Shown: positions 1-6,421, counted from the first letter of the stretch. The stretch is DNA of 8,156 nucleotides from Planctomycetota bacterium (GCA_030614245.1 JAUWKK010000108.1:1-8156); one strand, 5' to 3'. The notes: generated from the letters alone by a model not told the origin. Numbers and translations are program-made.

Positions 1-1
1 G

Positions 2-694
2 CCGAGGCGGAGGGTTCTCGTGCCGCTGCTGGCCGAGGTCGGCGTCCGGTCTGTGCCGGTCGTCCTGATTACAGGTGCTTTCACGGGCATGGTGCTCGCG
101 GTGCAGACGTATTCGCAGTTCTCGAAGCTCCGCGTGGCGAACATGATCGGCGCCGTGGTGAGCGTATCGATGGTGAAGGAGCTGGGCCCGGTGCTGACGG
201 CGCTCATTCTGGCCGGGCGCGTCGGATCGGCCATGACGGCTGAGCTCGGCACGATGAAAGTGACCGACCAGATCGACGCTTTTCGCTCAATGGGCATCGA
301 CCCCGTCCGATACCTGGTCGTGCCCAGGTTCCTGGCGTGTGTATGCCTTATGCCCGTGCTGGTTGTTTATTCCGACATCATCGGGATCGTCGGAGGCTGG
401 CTGGTCAGCGTTAAGGGCCTCGGCGTCGATCCGCATTACTACTGGGAGCACGCGCGATTCTACACCGACAGCTACGACGTAGCCTGCGGCCTGATCAAGG
501 CGGTCTTCTTCGGCGGGTTCATCTCGGTAATCTGCTGTTACAAGGGCTTCAGTTGCGGGCTGGGCGCGAAGGGCGTCGGGCGCGCCACGACCCAGGCGAA
601 CGTCGGCGCCTGCGTCACCGTCCTCGTCGCCAATTTCTTCCTCGCCGTCATCCTCTGGATGATCCGCAGTACGTTCACGCAGTCTGTAGTGTGA
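2..694 (+). CDS. mlaE: MlaE/YrbE-family ABC transporter permease (5' partial)
   Basis: Inner-membrane permease of the MlaE (formerly DUF140) family, which works with an MlaF-type ATPase and an MCE-domain protein to move phospholipids or other lipids between membranes. The frame is open to the window edge; the first possible start inside it is GTG at 20, but family members are about 250-260 residues and begin earlier, so the 5' end is probably cut off. Counting from GTG 20, family hallmarks are GMVLAVQTYSQF (residues 23-34), ELGPVLTALILAGRVGSAMT (54-73), AELGTMKVTDQIDA (74-87), GIDPVRYLVVPRFLA (92-106) and the late KGFSCGLGAKGVGRATTQANV stretch (175-195). About five hydrophobic segments are visible, the last near residues 197-215. 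The usual partners (mlaF, mlaD) are not in view and may lie upstream. Its TGA stop directly touches the first ATG of the methyltransferase frame. The family call is firm; the exact substrate is not known. Confidence 0.92.
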   Translation, partial: PRRRVLVPLLAEVGVRSVPVVLITGAFTGMVLAVQTYSQFSKLRVANMIGAVVSVSMVKELGPVLTALILAGRVGSAMTAELGTMKVTDQIDAFRSMGIDPVRYLVVPRFLACVCLMPVLVVYSDIIGIVGGWLVSVKGLGVDPHYYWEHARFYTDSYDVACGLIKAVFFGGFISVICCYKGFSCGLGAKGVGRATTQANVGACVTVLVANFFLAVILWMIRSTFTQSVV

Positions 695-1528
695 ATGCCG
701 CTTTCGGCATACGGAGATGCTGCATTGGCCAAACGTTCATCATCAAAGGCATCCGTGACGCATCCCGAACTCGAGCCGCTGCTGGGACAGGTGCACCTGG
801 CGGACTGCATCGGCTTCCTCTCGAAGATGCCCGTTGCCTGCATCGATCTGATATTCGCCGATCCGCCGTATAATCTCCAGCTCCGCAATGAACTCTTCCG
901 CCCGAACCTGACGAAGGTCGACGCCGTCAGCGACGAATGGGACAAGTTCGAGGGCTTTGCGGGCTACGACGCCTTCTGCCTCGAATGGCTCGGGCAATGC
1001 CGGCGCGTACTCAAGGACACCGGCACGATATGGGTCATCGGGATGTATCACAACATCTACCGCGTGGGTAAGATAATGCAGGACCTCGGCTTCTGGACGC
1101 TGAACGACGTGGTCTGGATCAAATCGAACCCGATGCCGAACTTCCAGGGCGTCCGGTTCACAAACGCTCACGAGACGCTCATCTGGGCCAAGAAGAGCGA
1201 GAAAGCCAGGGGGTACACGTTCAACTACGCCGATATGAAGGCCGAGAACGGCGGCAAGCAGATGCGGTCCGACTGGGTGTTTTCTCTGTGCCGTGGGGAG
1301 GAGCGCCTCCCAAACTCGGAAGGCGGCAAGCTGCATCCGACGCAAAAGCCCTTCGCACTTGTCGAGCGCATCGTCCGCGCGTGCTCGGACCCCGGCGAGG
1401 TAGTCCTCGACCCCTTCGCAGGCCCAGGCACCACCGGCGCAGCCGCAGAACTCCACGGACGCAAATGGCTGCTCATCGAGAGCGCCGAGCCCTACGCCGA
1501 GGCAGCACGAGAGAGAATCGCAACATAG
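695..1528 (+). CDS. DNA methyltransferase, N6-adenine type, beta class (HinfI/CcrM-like)
   Basis: Transfers a methyl group from S-adenosylmethionine to a DNA base, most likely adenine N6. Residues (from ATG 695): motif IV FADPPYNLQL at 54-63 with catalytic DPPY at 56-59; NAHETLIWAKK at 157-167; YTFNYADMK then GGKQM at 174-190; HPTQKP at 214-219; SAM-binding motif I DPFAGPGTTG at 239-248. Motif IV before motif I is the beta-class order, and the HPTQKP plus YTFNY signatures resemble HinfI/CcrM-type GANTC enzymes, though specificity cannot be read from sequence alone. At 277 residues it lacks the extra C-terminal domain of CcrM. The ATG at 695 has no Shine-Dalgarno and abuts the upstream stop; an in-frame TTG at 725 lies 8 bases after GGAG (713-716) and may be the real start, giving 267 residues. 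No restriction gene is adjacent, so it may be a solitary methyltransferase. Family call firm, start uncertain. Confidence 0.93.
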   Translation: MPLSAYGDAALAKRSSSKASVTHPELEPLLGQVHLADCIGFLSKMPVACIDLIFADPPYNLQLRNELFRPNLTKVDAVSDEWDKFEGFAGYDAFCLEWLGQCRRVLKDTGTIWVIGMYHNIYRVGKIMQDLGFWTLNDVVWIKSNPMPNFQGVRFTNAHETLIWAKKSEKARGYTFNYADMKAENGGKQMRSDWVFSLCRGEERLPNSEGGKLHPTQKPFALVERIVRACSDPGEVVLDPFAGPGTTGAAAELHGRKWLLIESAEPYAEAARERIAT

Positions 1529-1551
1529 CGCTGAAGCCGGCAGACATCGAC

Positions 1552-1623
1552 GGGTGCCACGGTCAACGGTCTTCCGTTGGCCGTGCCCAGCCCACGTCCA
1601 AGCTGTGCTTGAACGTGCCACCC
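1552..1623. repeat. REP/BIME-like element: two tandem imperfect hairpins
   Basis: Hairpin 1 has a 12-bp stem, 1558-1569 pairing with 1574-1585, loop TCTT, with one T-G wobble. Hairpin 2 has an 11-position stem, 1593-1603 pairing with 1607-1617, loop TGT, with one C-A mismatch that becomes a G-T wobble on the other strand. The heptamer GTGCCAC occurs at 1554-1560 and again at 1615-1621, framing the unit. A conserved head motif with paired palindromes in an intergenic gap is the layout of REP/BIME elements mobilised by RAYT (Y1-type) transposases. The hairpins could also help end transcription from the methyltransferase, but no U-tract follows. Only one copy is visible, so repeat status is inferred. 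Confidence 0.6.
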
Positions 1624-1732
1624 AACTCGAGAGAAGGGATTACCTCCACAAGATCAACTCAATTGATGTGTTCTCGGTCGGCTATCAATCTGGAGGTCGG
1701 TCGCTCGGCTGAAACGGATCCGAATCTCGAAT

Positions 1733-1739
1733 AAAGGAG
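1733..1739 (+). promoter_or_regulatory. Shine-Dalgarno for the secreted hydrolase gene
   Basis: AAAGGAG lies 7 bases before ATG 1747, a near-ideal match and spacing. It fixes the start of the long ORF and places a hydrophobic signal-like segment at the new N-terminus. Confidence 0.75.
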
Positions 1740-1746
1740 CAGGAAG

Positions 1747-4722
1747 ATGAGATACGAACGAATTGTCATGATTGCTGCAGTGATTGCCGTCATTCTTGTG
1801 AACGTGGTGGAAAGTGTCACAGTAGAGGCGGGAGAGTCGATAGCCATCGTGTCGGCGAAAGATGGGTCGTACATGGAAAAACTGGCGGCGCGGGAAGTCC
1901 GCAGATACATTTACGTTCGCACGGGAGCGCTCCTGCCGATCGTTCAGCTCGCGGACGCTGAGCGCTACGCTGACGGCTGGATTATCGTGGCGCGCAAGGA
2001 CCGTTCCATCGTCAGGATGATCGGGCGTGATATTGACGTCGTTCGAGACTCCCTGGTGAAGCTGGATGCCGATGGCTATTTGCTGAAGACGTTTCGGTGG
2101 TCTGACCGGCCTGTGAGCTTGGTCGCAGGCGGCGACGCCGGGACGCTTTATGGCGCCTATCGCTTCGCCGAGCATTTGGGTATTCGCTTCTACTTGCACG
2201 GCGACGTCGTGCCGGATCGCAAGGTTGCGCTGAAGCTGCCGCACCTCGACGAGGTGGCCAAGCCGCTGTTCGAGATGCGCGGTATTCAGCCGTTCCACGA
2301 CTTCCCGGAAGGCCCCGACTGGTGGGAGCTCGACGACTATAAGGCCATCATATCGCAGTTGCCCAAGCTGCGCATGAACTTCTTCGCGCTGCACACGTAT
2401 CCCGAGGGACACGTCGGCCCCGAGCCTGCCGTCTGGATAGGTGTCCCCGATGACATCGGCGGGGCCGGCCGCGTAGAATTTAGCTATCCGGCACGCTGGT
2501 TCACCACGCTCAATGGGTGCTGGGGCTACCAGCCGAAAAAGACCAGCGACTACTCCTTCGGCACGTCTTCGCTCTTCGACCGCGATGCGTACGGCAGCGA
2601 CGTGATGCGTGGAATGGCACCCTGGCCGAAGACGCCCGATGCCTGCAACGAGATATTCTATCGCAGCGGCGTGCTGCTCCACGGGGCCTTCAGCCACGCG
2701 CACAAGCTCGGCGTGAAAACCTGCATCGGCACCGAGACGCCGCTCACCGTGCCCAAGACCGTACGGGCGCGCGGGCCCGCCGAGGTGCAGAAGCTTTATG
2801 AAGGAATGTTCCTCCGCATCGCCGGGACTTATCCCGTGGACTACTACTGGCTCTGGACGCCGGAAGGATGGACGTGGGGCGGGGCGAAGGACAAGCAGAT
2901 CGACGATACAGTCAAAGACCTCCAGACCGCCGTTGCAGCGGCGAAGAAGGTGAAGGCTCCTTTCACACTGGCCACCTGCGGCTGGGTGCTGGGGCCGCCG
3001 AAAGACCGGGCGCTTTTCGACAACATCCTGCCGAAGGACATGCCGATGAGCTGCATCAGCCGGAAGGTTGGCCAGGCGCCTGTCGAGCCCGGCTTTGCCG
3101 GAGTGAAGGGCCGGCCGAAGTGGTCGATACCGTGGCTCGAGGACGATCCTGCACTCAACTCGCCGCAGCTATGGGTCGGCCGCATGCGAAAAGATGCCGC
3201 CGATTCGCTGAAATACGGCTGCACGGGGCTAATGGGCATCCACTGGCGCACCCGAATCCTCGGCCCCAATGTCTCCGCGCTTGCTGCGGCTGCCTGGGAT
3301 CAGAGCAAGTGGAACAAGCCCATCCCCGAACCGCGCAGAAGACCCGGCCCCGTCGGCGGCAATATCGCCGGTTTCCCCAATAATCCCATCGCCAATACTG
3401 ATGATGACCCGCTCTACCAGACGGTGCGCTACGACGTGTCCGCCTACCACTTCAGTCTGCCCAACGGTAAGTACAAGGTCACGCTGAAGTTCTGCGAGCC
3501 GCACTACAAGGAGACGGGCAAGCGTGTCTTTGGCGTGAAGCTCCAGGGAAAGCTGGTGATTGACAAGCTCGACGTCTTCGCAAGGGTCGGCCGGAATGCC
3601 CCGCTCGACTACACCTTCGAAGACGTCGAGGTTGGTCAGAAGTGGCTGCACGTCGATTTCGTTTACCAGGTGGAATATCCCTGCATTGCGGCGATTGTGG
3701 CGGAGGGAGCGGGCGGCGGGGTGAAGATCAACTGCGGCGGGCCGAAGTACAAGGACTACGCCGCCGACCGGGCCGAAACCGTCGGCGGTGCGAAACCGGG
3801 CAGGTTCCTCCCGACGGGCGACTTCTACCGCGACTGGGCGCGGTCGCAGTTCGGCGCCGAGGTCGCCGAGCAGGCTGCGGAGCTTTTCAGGAGGATCGAC
3901 GGCAAGCTCCCTCGGCCTTCGCAATGGGCGGGCGGCCCCGGCGGCATCAGGCCCGACGGGCGGCCCTGGGAGAAAGTGGCCGCAGAGTTTGGCTTCGTCC
4001 ACGAAATGGCGAAACTCCGCCCGCTCGTCAAAGGCACCGGGTACATCGAGCGGTTCGACTACTGGCTCAACAGCTTCAGCAGAATGAAAGCCACGGCCCG
4101 CGTCAAGTGCACTTGGGCGCAGTACAATGCCGTTATAAAAAAGGTGAAAGCCCAGAAGGATGCCGAAGCGAGAAGGCGAATGGCGCGTGAAACCGCCCTG
4201 CCGCTGCGGAAGCAATTGATCGAGGACGTGACCGACGTTTATCGGTTCCTGCTGCCGACGATCACGAATACCGGCGAGATGGGCAACCTGGCGAACTGGG
4301 AACAACACATTCAGCCTGGCCTGCTAACCGCGCCCGGCAATGAACTGGCCAAAATCCTGGGCGAGCCGCTGCCCGGCGATGCGAAACTCCCGAGACTGTA
4401 CAGCGGACCGTTGCGAATCATCATGCCGCCGAAGCGCACCAGCCTGGAGTTCGGCGAGTCGCTCGTGCTCAAGGTTCTCATCCTCGCCGGTAAGGCTCCA
4501 CAAGAGGCGAGGCTCTTCTGGCGACCGATGGGGAAGGGGAAGTTCGCCGGTAAGCCGCTCACCCATGTCGCCCGGGGTGTGTATACGGCAAGGATCCCGG
4601 CGCCGAAGGAAGACGTGGAGTACTACGTCGAGGCGGCTCCCGAAGGGGGCAAGCCCGTCCGCTTCCCAGCCACGGCTCCGGAGCTCTGCCACACGGTGAT
4701 CGTCTTGCCGCTGTCGCAGTGA
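1747..4722 (+). CDS. Predicted secreted glycoside-hydrolase-like protein with malectin-like domain
   Basis: Probably an exported enzyme acting on plant- or algal-type polysaccharides; substrate unknown. Residues 7-22 form a hydrophobic signal segment after a short basic start. Residues about 25-165 resemble the alpha/beta N-terminal domain of alpha-glucuronidases (GH67-N), with KLAAREVRRYIYVRTG and GGDAGTLYGAYRFAEHLGIR. Residues about 170-525 look like the catalytic region; acidic residues in CIGTETPL (E330) and YYWLWTPEGWTWGG (E373) are candidates only. Residues about 538-655 match a malectin-like carbohydrate-binding fold (DDDPLYQTVRYD, PNGKYKVTLKFCEPHY, GKRVFGVKLQG, PCIAAIVAEG). INCGGPKYKDYAAD (661-674) follows, then a helical region (690-870) and an Ig-like tail (885-990). 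Similar long proteins are, from memory, frequent in Planctomycetota. It is well preceded by a Shine-Dalgarno and stands alone, with no sugar transporter or regulator next to it. Architecture fairly sure; activity inferred. Confidence 0.85.
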   Translation: MRYERIVMIAAVIAVILVNVVESVTVEAGESIAIVSAKDGSYMEKLAAREVRRYIYVRTGALLPIVQLADAERYADGWIIVARKDRSIVRMIGRDIDVVRDSLVKLDADGYLLKTFRWSDRPVSLVAGGDAGTLYGAYRFAEHLGIRFYLHGDVVPDRKVALKLPHLDEVAKPLFEMRGIQPFHDFPEGPDWWELDDYKAIISQLPKLRMNFFALHTYPEGHVGPEPAVWIGVPDDIGGAGRVEFSYPARWFTTLNGCWGYQPKKTSDYSFGTSSLFDRDAYGSDVMRGMAPWPKTPDACNEIFYRSGVLLHGAFSHAHKLGVKTCIGTETPLTVPKTVRARGPAEVQKLYEGMFLRIAGTYPVDYYWLWTPEGWTWGGAKDKQIDDTVKDLQTAVAAAKKVKAPFTLATCGWVLGPPKDRALFDNILPKDMPMSCISRKVGQAPVEPGFAGVKGRPKWSIPWLEDDPALNSPQLWVGRMRKDAADSLKYGCTGLMGIHWRTRILGPNVSALAAAAWDQSKWNKPIPEPRRRPGPVGGNIAGFPNNPIANTDDDPLYQTVRYDVSAYHFSLPNGKYKVTLKFCEPHYKETGKRVFGVKLQGKLVIDKLDVFARVGRNAPLDYTFEDVEVGQKWLHVDFVYQVEYPCIAAIVAEGAGGGVKINCGGPKYKDYAADRAETVGGAKPGRFLPTGDFYRDWARSQFGAEVAEQAAELFRRIDGKLPRPSQWAGGPGGIRPDGRPWEKVAAEFGFVHEMAKLRPLVKGTGYIERFDYWLNSFSRMKATARVKCTWAQYNAVIKKVKAQKDAEARRRMARETALPLRKQLIEDVTDVYRFLLPTITNTGEMGNLANWEQHIQPGLLTAPGNELAKILGEPLPGDAKLPRLYSGPLRIIMPPKRTSLEFGESLVLKVLILAGKAPQEARLFWRPMGKGKFAGKPLTHVARGVYTARIPAPKEDVEYYVEAAPEGGKPVRFPATAPELCHTVIVLPLSQ

Positions 4723-4862
4723 GAACGCGACCTGTCGGGCGACGAGGCACCAATGCAGGCGATGAGCTTGTCGGCTTTGGGTAACGAACCGGTAGTCGGT
4801 TGTTTTGACGACGCCTGCAAGGCCGGGGTCAGCAGCGTGGCTGGAACAGCCCCGCGTTTGTC

Positions 4863-4890
4863 TTGACAAGGCAGCATGCGCGGCTACAAT
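4863..4890 (+). promoter_or_regulatory. Sigma70-like promoter, TTGACA-16-TACAAT
   Basis: A perfect -35 hexamer TTGACA (4863-4868) is followed, after 16 bases, by TACAAT (4885-4890), one change from the -10 consensus. Transcription would start near 4897, run through the recombinase remnant and reach the ORF at 5179 about 280 bases later. It could be the old integrase promoter, a cassette promoter, or chance. Confidence 0.5.
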
Positions 4891-4926
4891 GGATTTCGCC
4901 GAGGAATTGGCCCCGGTTCGTCCGGT

Positions 4927-5016
4927 GACGACATCCGAATCATCCAAGAGCTGCTCGGGCACAAGGATGTCAAGACCACAATGGTCTACACCCACGTTCT
5001 TATACAGTATGTATAA
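4927..5016 (+). pseudogene. C-terminal remnant of an integron-type tyrosine recombinase
   Basis: Thirty codons ending in TAA (5014-5016) read DDIRIIQELLGHKDVKTT followed by MVYTHVL and IQYV. This matches the catalytic C-terminus of tyrosine recombinases: the LGH histidine (codon 4960-4962) and the nucleophile tyrosine in YTHV (codon 4987-4989). The DVxTTMxYTHVL form is typical of integron integrases (IntI) more than of XerC/XerD. The core and other catalytic residues (R, K, HxxR) are missing: upstream the frame runs only to an ATG at 4876 and a TGA at 4864-4866, through residues with no recombinase likeness. Downstream, the usual NRGG-type tail is replaced by four residues encoded within a palindrome. 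It cannot be active. It points in the same direction as the cassette-like ORF at 5179. The identity of the fragment is convincing; IntI over other tyrosine recombinases is likely but not proven. Confidence 0.8.
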
Positions 5017-5017
5017 G
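4999..5017. repeat. Perfect 8-bp AT-rich palindrome, CTTATACA-GTA-TGTATAAG
   Basis: Eight bases on each side of a GTA centre are perfectly complementary, in a GC-rich setting. The palindrome begins at the last recombinase-like codon (Leu, 4999-5001) and includes its stop codon. It could be a rearrangement scar, an operator, or a recombination-site arm. Confidence 0.6.
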
Positions 5018-5155
5018 ACGAGGCATCGAAAACGGATGACGGAGGTAAGATGTCTATGGTACAAGAGATTGGGGCAACCCATTGTCGGATGCTCCCCGGT
5101 CGGGGCAGAAGAGGGCAGTGTGCCTCGAACGGTTTATCCAGTCTGTCTAGAGATT

Positions 5156-5162
5156 GTTAGGT
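5156..5162 (+). other. GTTAGGT heptamer resembling an integron core site (R')
   Basis: GTTAGGT fits the GTTRRRY core-site consensus where integron integrases cut and insert cassettes. It lies 16 bases before ATG 5179, the tight spacing normal for a cassette ORF. No matching RYYYAAC partner was found 60-140 bases upstream, nor a clear attC after the ORF, so this may be chance. Confidence 0.3.
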
Positions 5163-5164
5163 GT

Positions 5165-5171
5165 AAAGGAG
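5165..5171 (+). promoter_or_regulatory. Shine-Dalgarno for the cassette-like ORF
   Basis: AAAGGAG sits 7 bases before ATG 5179, the same sequence and spacing as used by the gene at 1747. It supports the chosen start. Confidence 0.7.
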
Positions 5172-5178
5172 AACGCCG

Positions 5179-5874
5179 ATGAAGAGCAAATCTCCCGACT
5201 TTCAGTCGCACGAGCAGGTTTTGAAGTCGATCCGGCGGTATGACCCGCAGACGGTAATAGACGGAGCGGTCGTGCCTGCGAGATACGCTGTCGCAAAGCC
5301 ACGGATACTTTGGGTTTTGAGGGAACCAAACGCTGATAATGGCGGAGCTTGGGATCTGCGTGAGTTTCTCAGGAAAGATTCCCGGCTCTTTGGCTATCCC
5401 CAATGGCATTGTACTTACAGTGCACTTGCGAAGATATCGCACGGGCTCATCAACTGCTCCCCAGCAAAACACGTCGGGCGGCTTCGGCCAAGAGCTGTCG
5501 TAGATGCAATTCGGGACGTTGCCGTTATAAACGTGAGCAAGCGAGGAGGTAAAGGTAAAGTCGAGTGGGGTAGGCTCATTCCAAATGCTCAAGACTTCAC
5601 GTCATTCGTGGAGCGCCAGATCGCAGCGCTGGCTCCGGAAATCGTCATTGCGGCTGGCAGCTATAAGCTACTGCCGGAATCCCTGCGCGAAAAGTCCGCA
5701 AGTTTACAGGGGCGCGTTATCGGGGCGGTTCGGCTCAGTCAGAAAATGTGGCTGCTCAGGTGCTATCACACGGCGCAAACTTGCTGGCCGCATGAAATGT
5801 TCTATGACCGAATTCTCGGCGCGTTGAAAGAGGCTGGGTGGAGGATGCGACACCCTGCCGATAACAGCACCTGA
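5179..5874 (+). CDS. Hypothetical protein, possibly uracil-DNA-glycosylase-like fold; cassette-like
   Basis: An intact 231-residue soluble protein with no signal peptide or membrane segment; I do not recognise a characterised family with certainty. Its strand pattern recalls the uracil-DNA glycosylase superfamily: PRILWVLREPN at 41-51 (where a GxxPG-type loop would be expected), DVAVINVSKRGG at 113-124, a beta-strand LAPEIVIAAG at 151-160, and a late histidine motif CYHTAQ at 195-200. The classical GEAPG and HPSP motifs are not present, so enzymatic activity is not claimed. The start is fixed by a strong Shine-Dalgarno. Base composition is less GC-rich and codons more mixed than in the neighbours, consistent with transfer. 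It follows an integron-integrase remnant and a GTTAGGT heptamer, so it may be a captured gene cassette. Its stop is immediately followed, without any visible recombination site, by a DUF5703-type gene fragment. Confidence 0.75.
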   Translation: MKSKSPDFQSHEQVLKSIRRYDPQTVIDGAVVPARYAVAKPRILWVLREPNADNGGAWDLREFLRKDSRLFGYPQWHCTYSALAKISHGLINCSPAKHVGRLRPRAVVDAIRDVAVINVSKRGGKGKVEWGRLIPNAQDFTSFVERQIAALAPEIVIAAGSYKLLPESLREKSASLQGRVIGAVRLSQKMWLLRCYHTAQTCWPHEMFYDRILGALKEAGWRMRHPADNST

Positions 5875-5875
5875 C

Positions 5876-6310
5876 CAGTACGATGTTGCGTGGGACAGTC
5901 CAAGCAAGGATCACTATGGCTCCATGCCTCTGGGCAACGGCGATACGTGCCTCAACGCGTGGATCGAGCCCTCCGGCGTCGTCGTCTTTTACATCGCTAA
6001 GACGGATGCCTGGGACGACAACGGTCGTCTCGTTAAAGTCGGACGGGTACGGATAGCCCTCGATAAGGCGCCGGGAATCACCAAGTTCTCCCAGAGACTG
6101 CGGCTGCGCGACGCCACGCTTGAGGTGGTCTTCGGTGCAGGTGACAAGACCACAACCTTGCGCCTATGGGGCGACGCAAACCGACCGGTCATCCATAGTT
6201 ACCGCAGAGAGCAGCCGCCGCATCTTGGCGACAGAGAGGGACCGCCGACGTCGCGGCTATCGGGGCCGAAGAGGCTACAACGCAAATGGCCCCTCTCGAT
6301 TTTCCATTGA
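5876..6310 (+). pseudogene. DUF5703-type glycoside-hydrolase N-domain fragment
   Basis: The frame reads QYDVAWDSPSKDHYGS (5876-5923) then MPLGNGDTCLNAWIEPSG, FYIAKTDAWDDNGRLVKVGR (5990-6049) and LRLWGDANRPVIH (to about 6196). These match the N-terminal domain called DUF5703, found at the start of large secreted proteins related to GH95-like hydrolases. The signal peptide and true start are missing: homology begins within a few bases of the preceding ORF's stop. After about 6196 the likeness stops and the frame runs as arginine- and proline-rich sequence to TGA at 6308-6310, so the several-hundred-residue catalytic part is lost. An ATG at 5924 could give a 128-residue protein, but it lies inside the conserved motif and has only a distant AAGGA (5906-5910). 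Best read as a relic truncated at both ends. Family name is from memory; the truncation is seen directly. Confidence 0.7.
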
Positions 6311-6335
6311 TGCGTTGCCACATTGCTGCTACAAT
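6307..6335 (+). promoter_or_regulatory. Sigma70-like promoter, TTGATG-17-TACAAT
   Basis: TTGATG (6307-6312) and TACAAT (6330-6335) are separated by the ideal 17 bases. Transcription would start near 6342, giving a leader of about 80 bases before ATG 6422. It follows the end of the pseudogene, so it most likely serves the HEAT-repeat gene. Confidence 0.5.
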
Positions 6336-6421
6336 CACTCCGTCCACCGGCAGAAGAAGTAACCTCGGCATCTCAGCCCTCGAGATTCTCGTTCAAGAAC
6401 AGGGATTAAACCGGTCCAGCC

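Larger units (their letters stand above)
4723..5178. other. Gap between hydrolase and cassette-like ORF, with recombinase relic
   Basis: This 456-base gap holds no intact recognisable gene. It contains a promoter-like sequence (4863-4890), a tyrosine-recombinase C-terminal remnant (4927-5016), a perfect palindrome (4999-5017) and a GTTAGGT heptamer (5156-5162). Nothing convincing is visible in 4723-4862 apart from short, weak stem-loops. Parts of 5018-5155 are AT-richer than the flanking genes, and no full attC or attI could be assembled by eye. Confidence 0.6.

Noticed and set aside
1663..1689. Promoter candidate TTGATG with TATCAA upstream of the hydrolase gene
   Set aside because: Spacing is 14 bases and the -10 match is poor.
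1654..2703. Long minus-strand open frame of 349 codons opposite the hydrolase gene
   Set aside because: It lies antisense to a well-supported gene with a signal segment and Shine-Dalgarno, and its translation shows no recognisable domain; GC-rich codon bias produces such shadows.
3229..4308. Minus-strand open frame of 359 codons
   Set aside because: Antisense shadow of the malectin-like and helical regions of the hydrolase, without family motifs.
4787..4806. Stem-loop AACCG/CGGTT followed by GTTTT as a terminator for the hydrolase gene
   Set aside because: The stem is only 5 bp and the T run is four bases; too weak to claim.
4324..5082. Minus-strand open frame of 252 codons spanning the hydrolase end and the recombinase remnant
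   Set aside because: It crosses two unrelated sense features and has no recognisable motif.
5094..5105. CCCC-GGTC-GGGG mini-hairpin
   Set aside because: A 4-bp stem is common by chance in GC-rich DNA.
5050..5160. 36-residue ORF preceded by GGAGG, ending in the GTTAGGT heptamer
   Set aside because: The ribosome site is good though closely spaced (4 bases), but the peptide has no recognisable feature and lies in a decayed region; not enough to call a gene.
5018..5162. A complete attC or attI site upstream of the 5179 ORF
   Set aside because: Only the GTTRRRY-type heptamer fits; no RYYYAAC partner at suitable distance was found by eye, so only the heptamer is reported.
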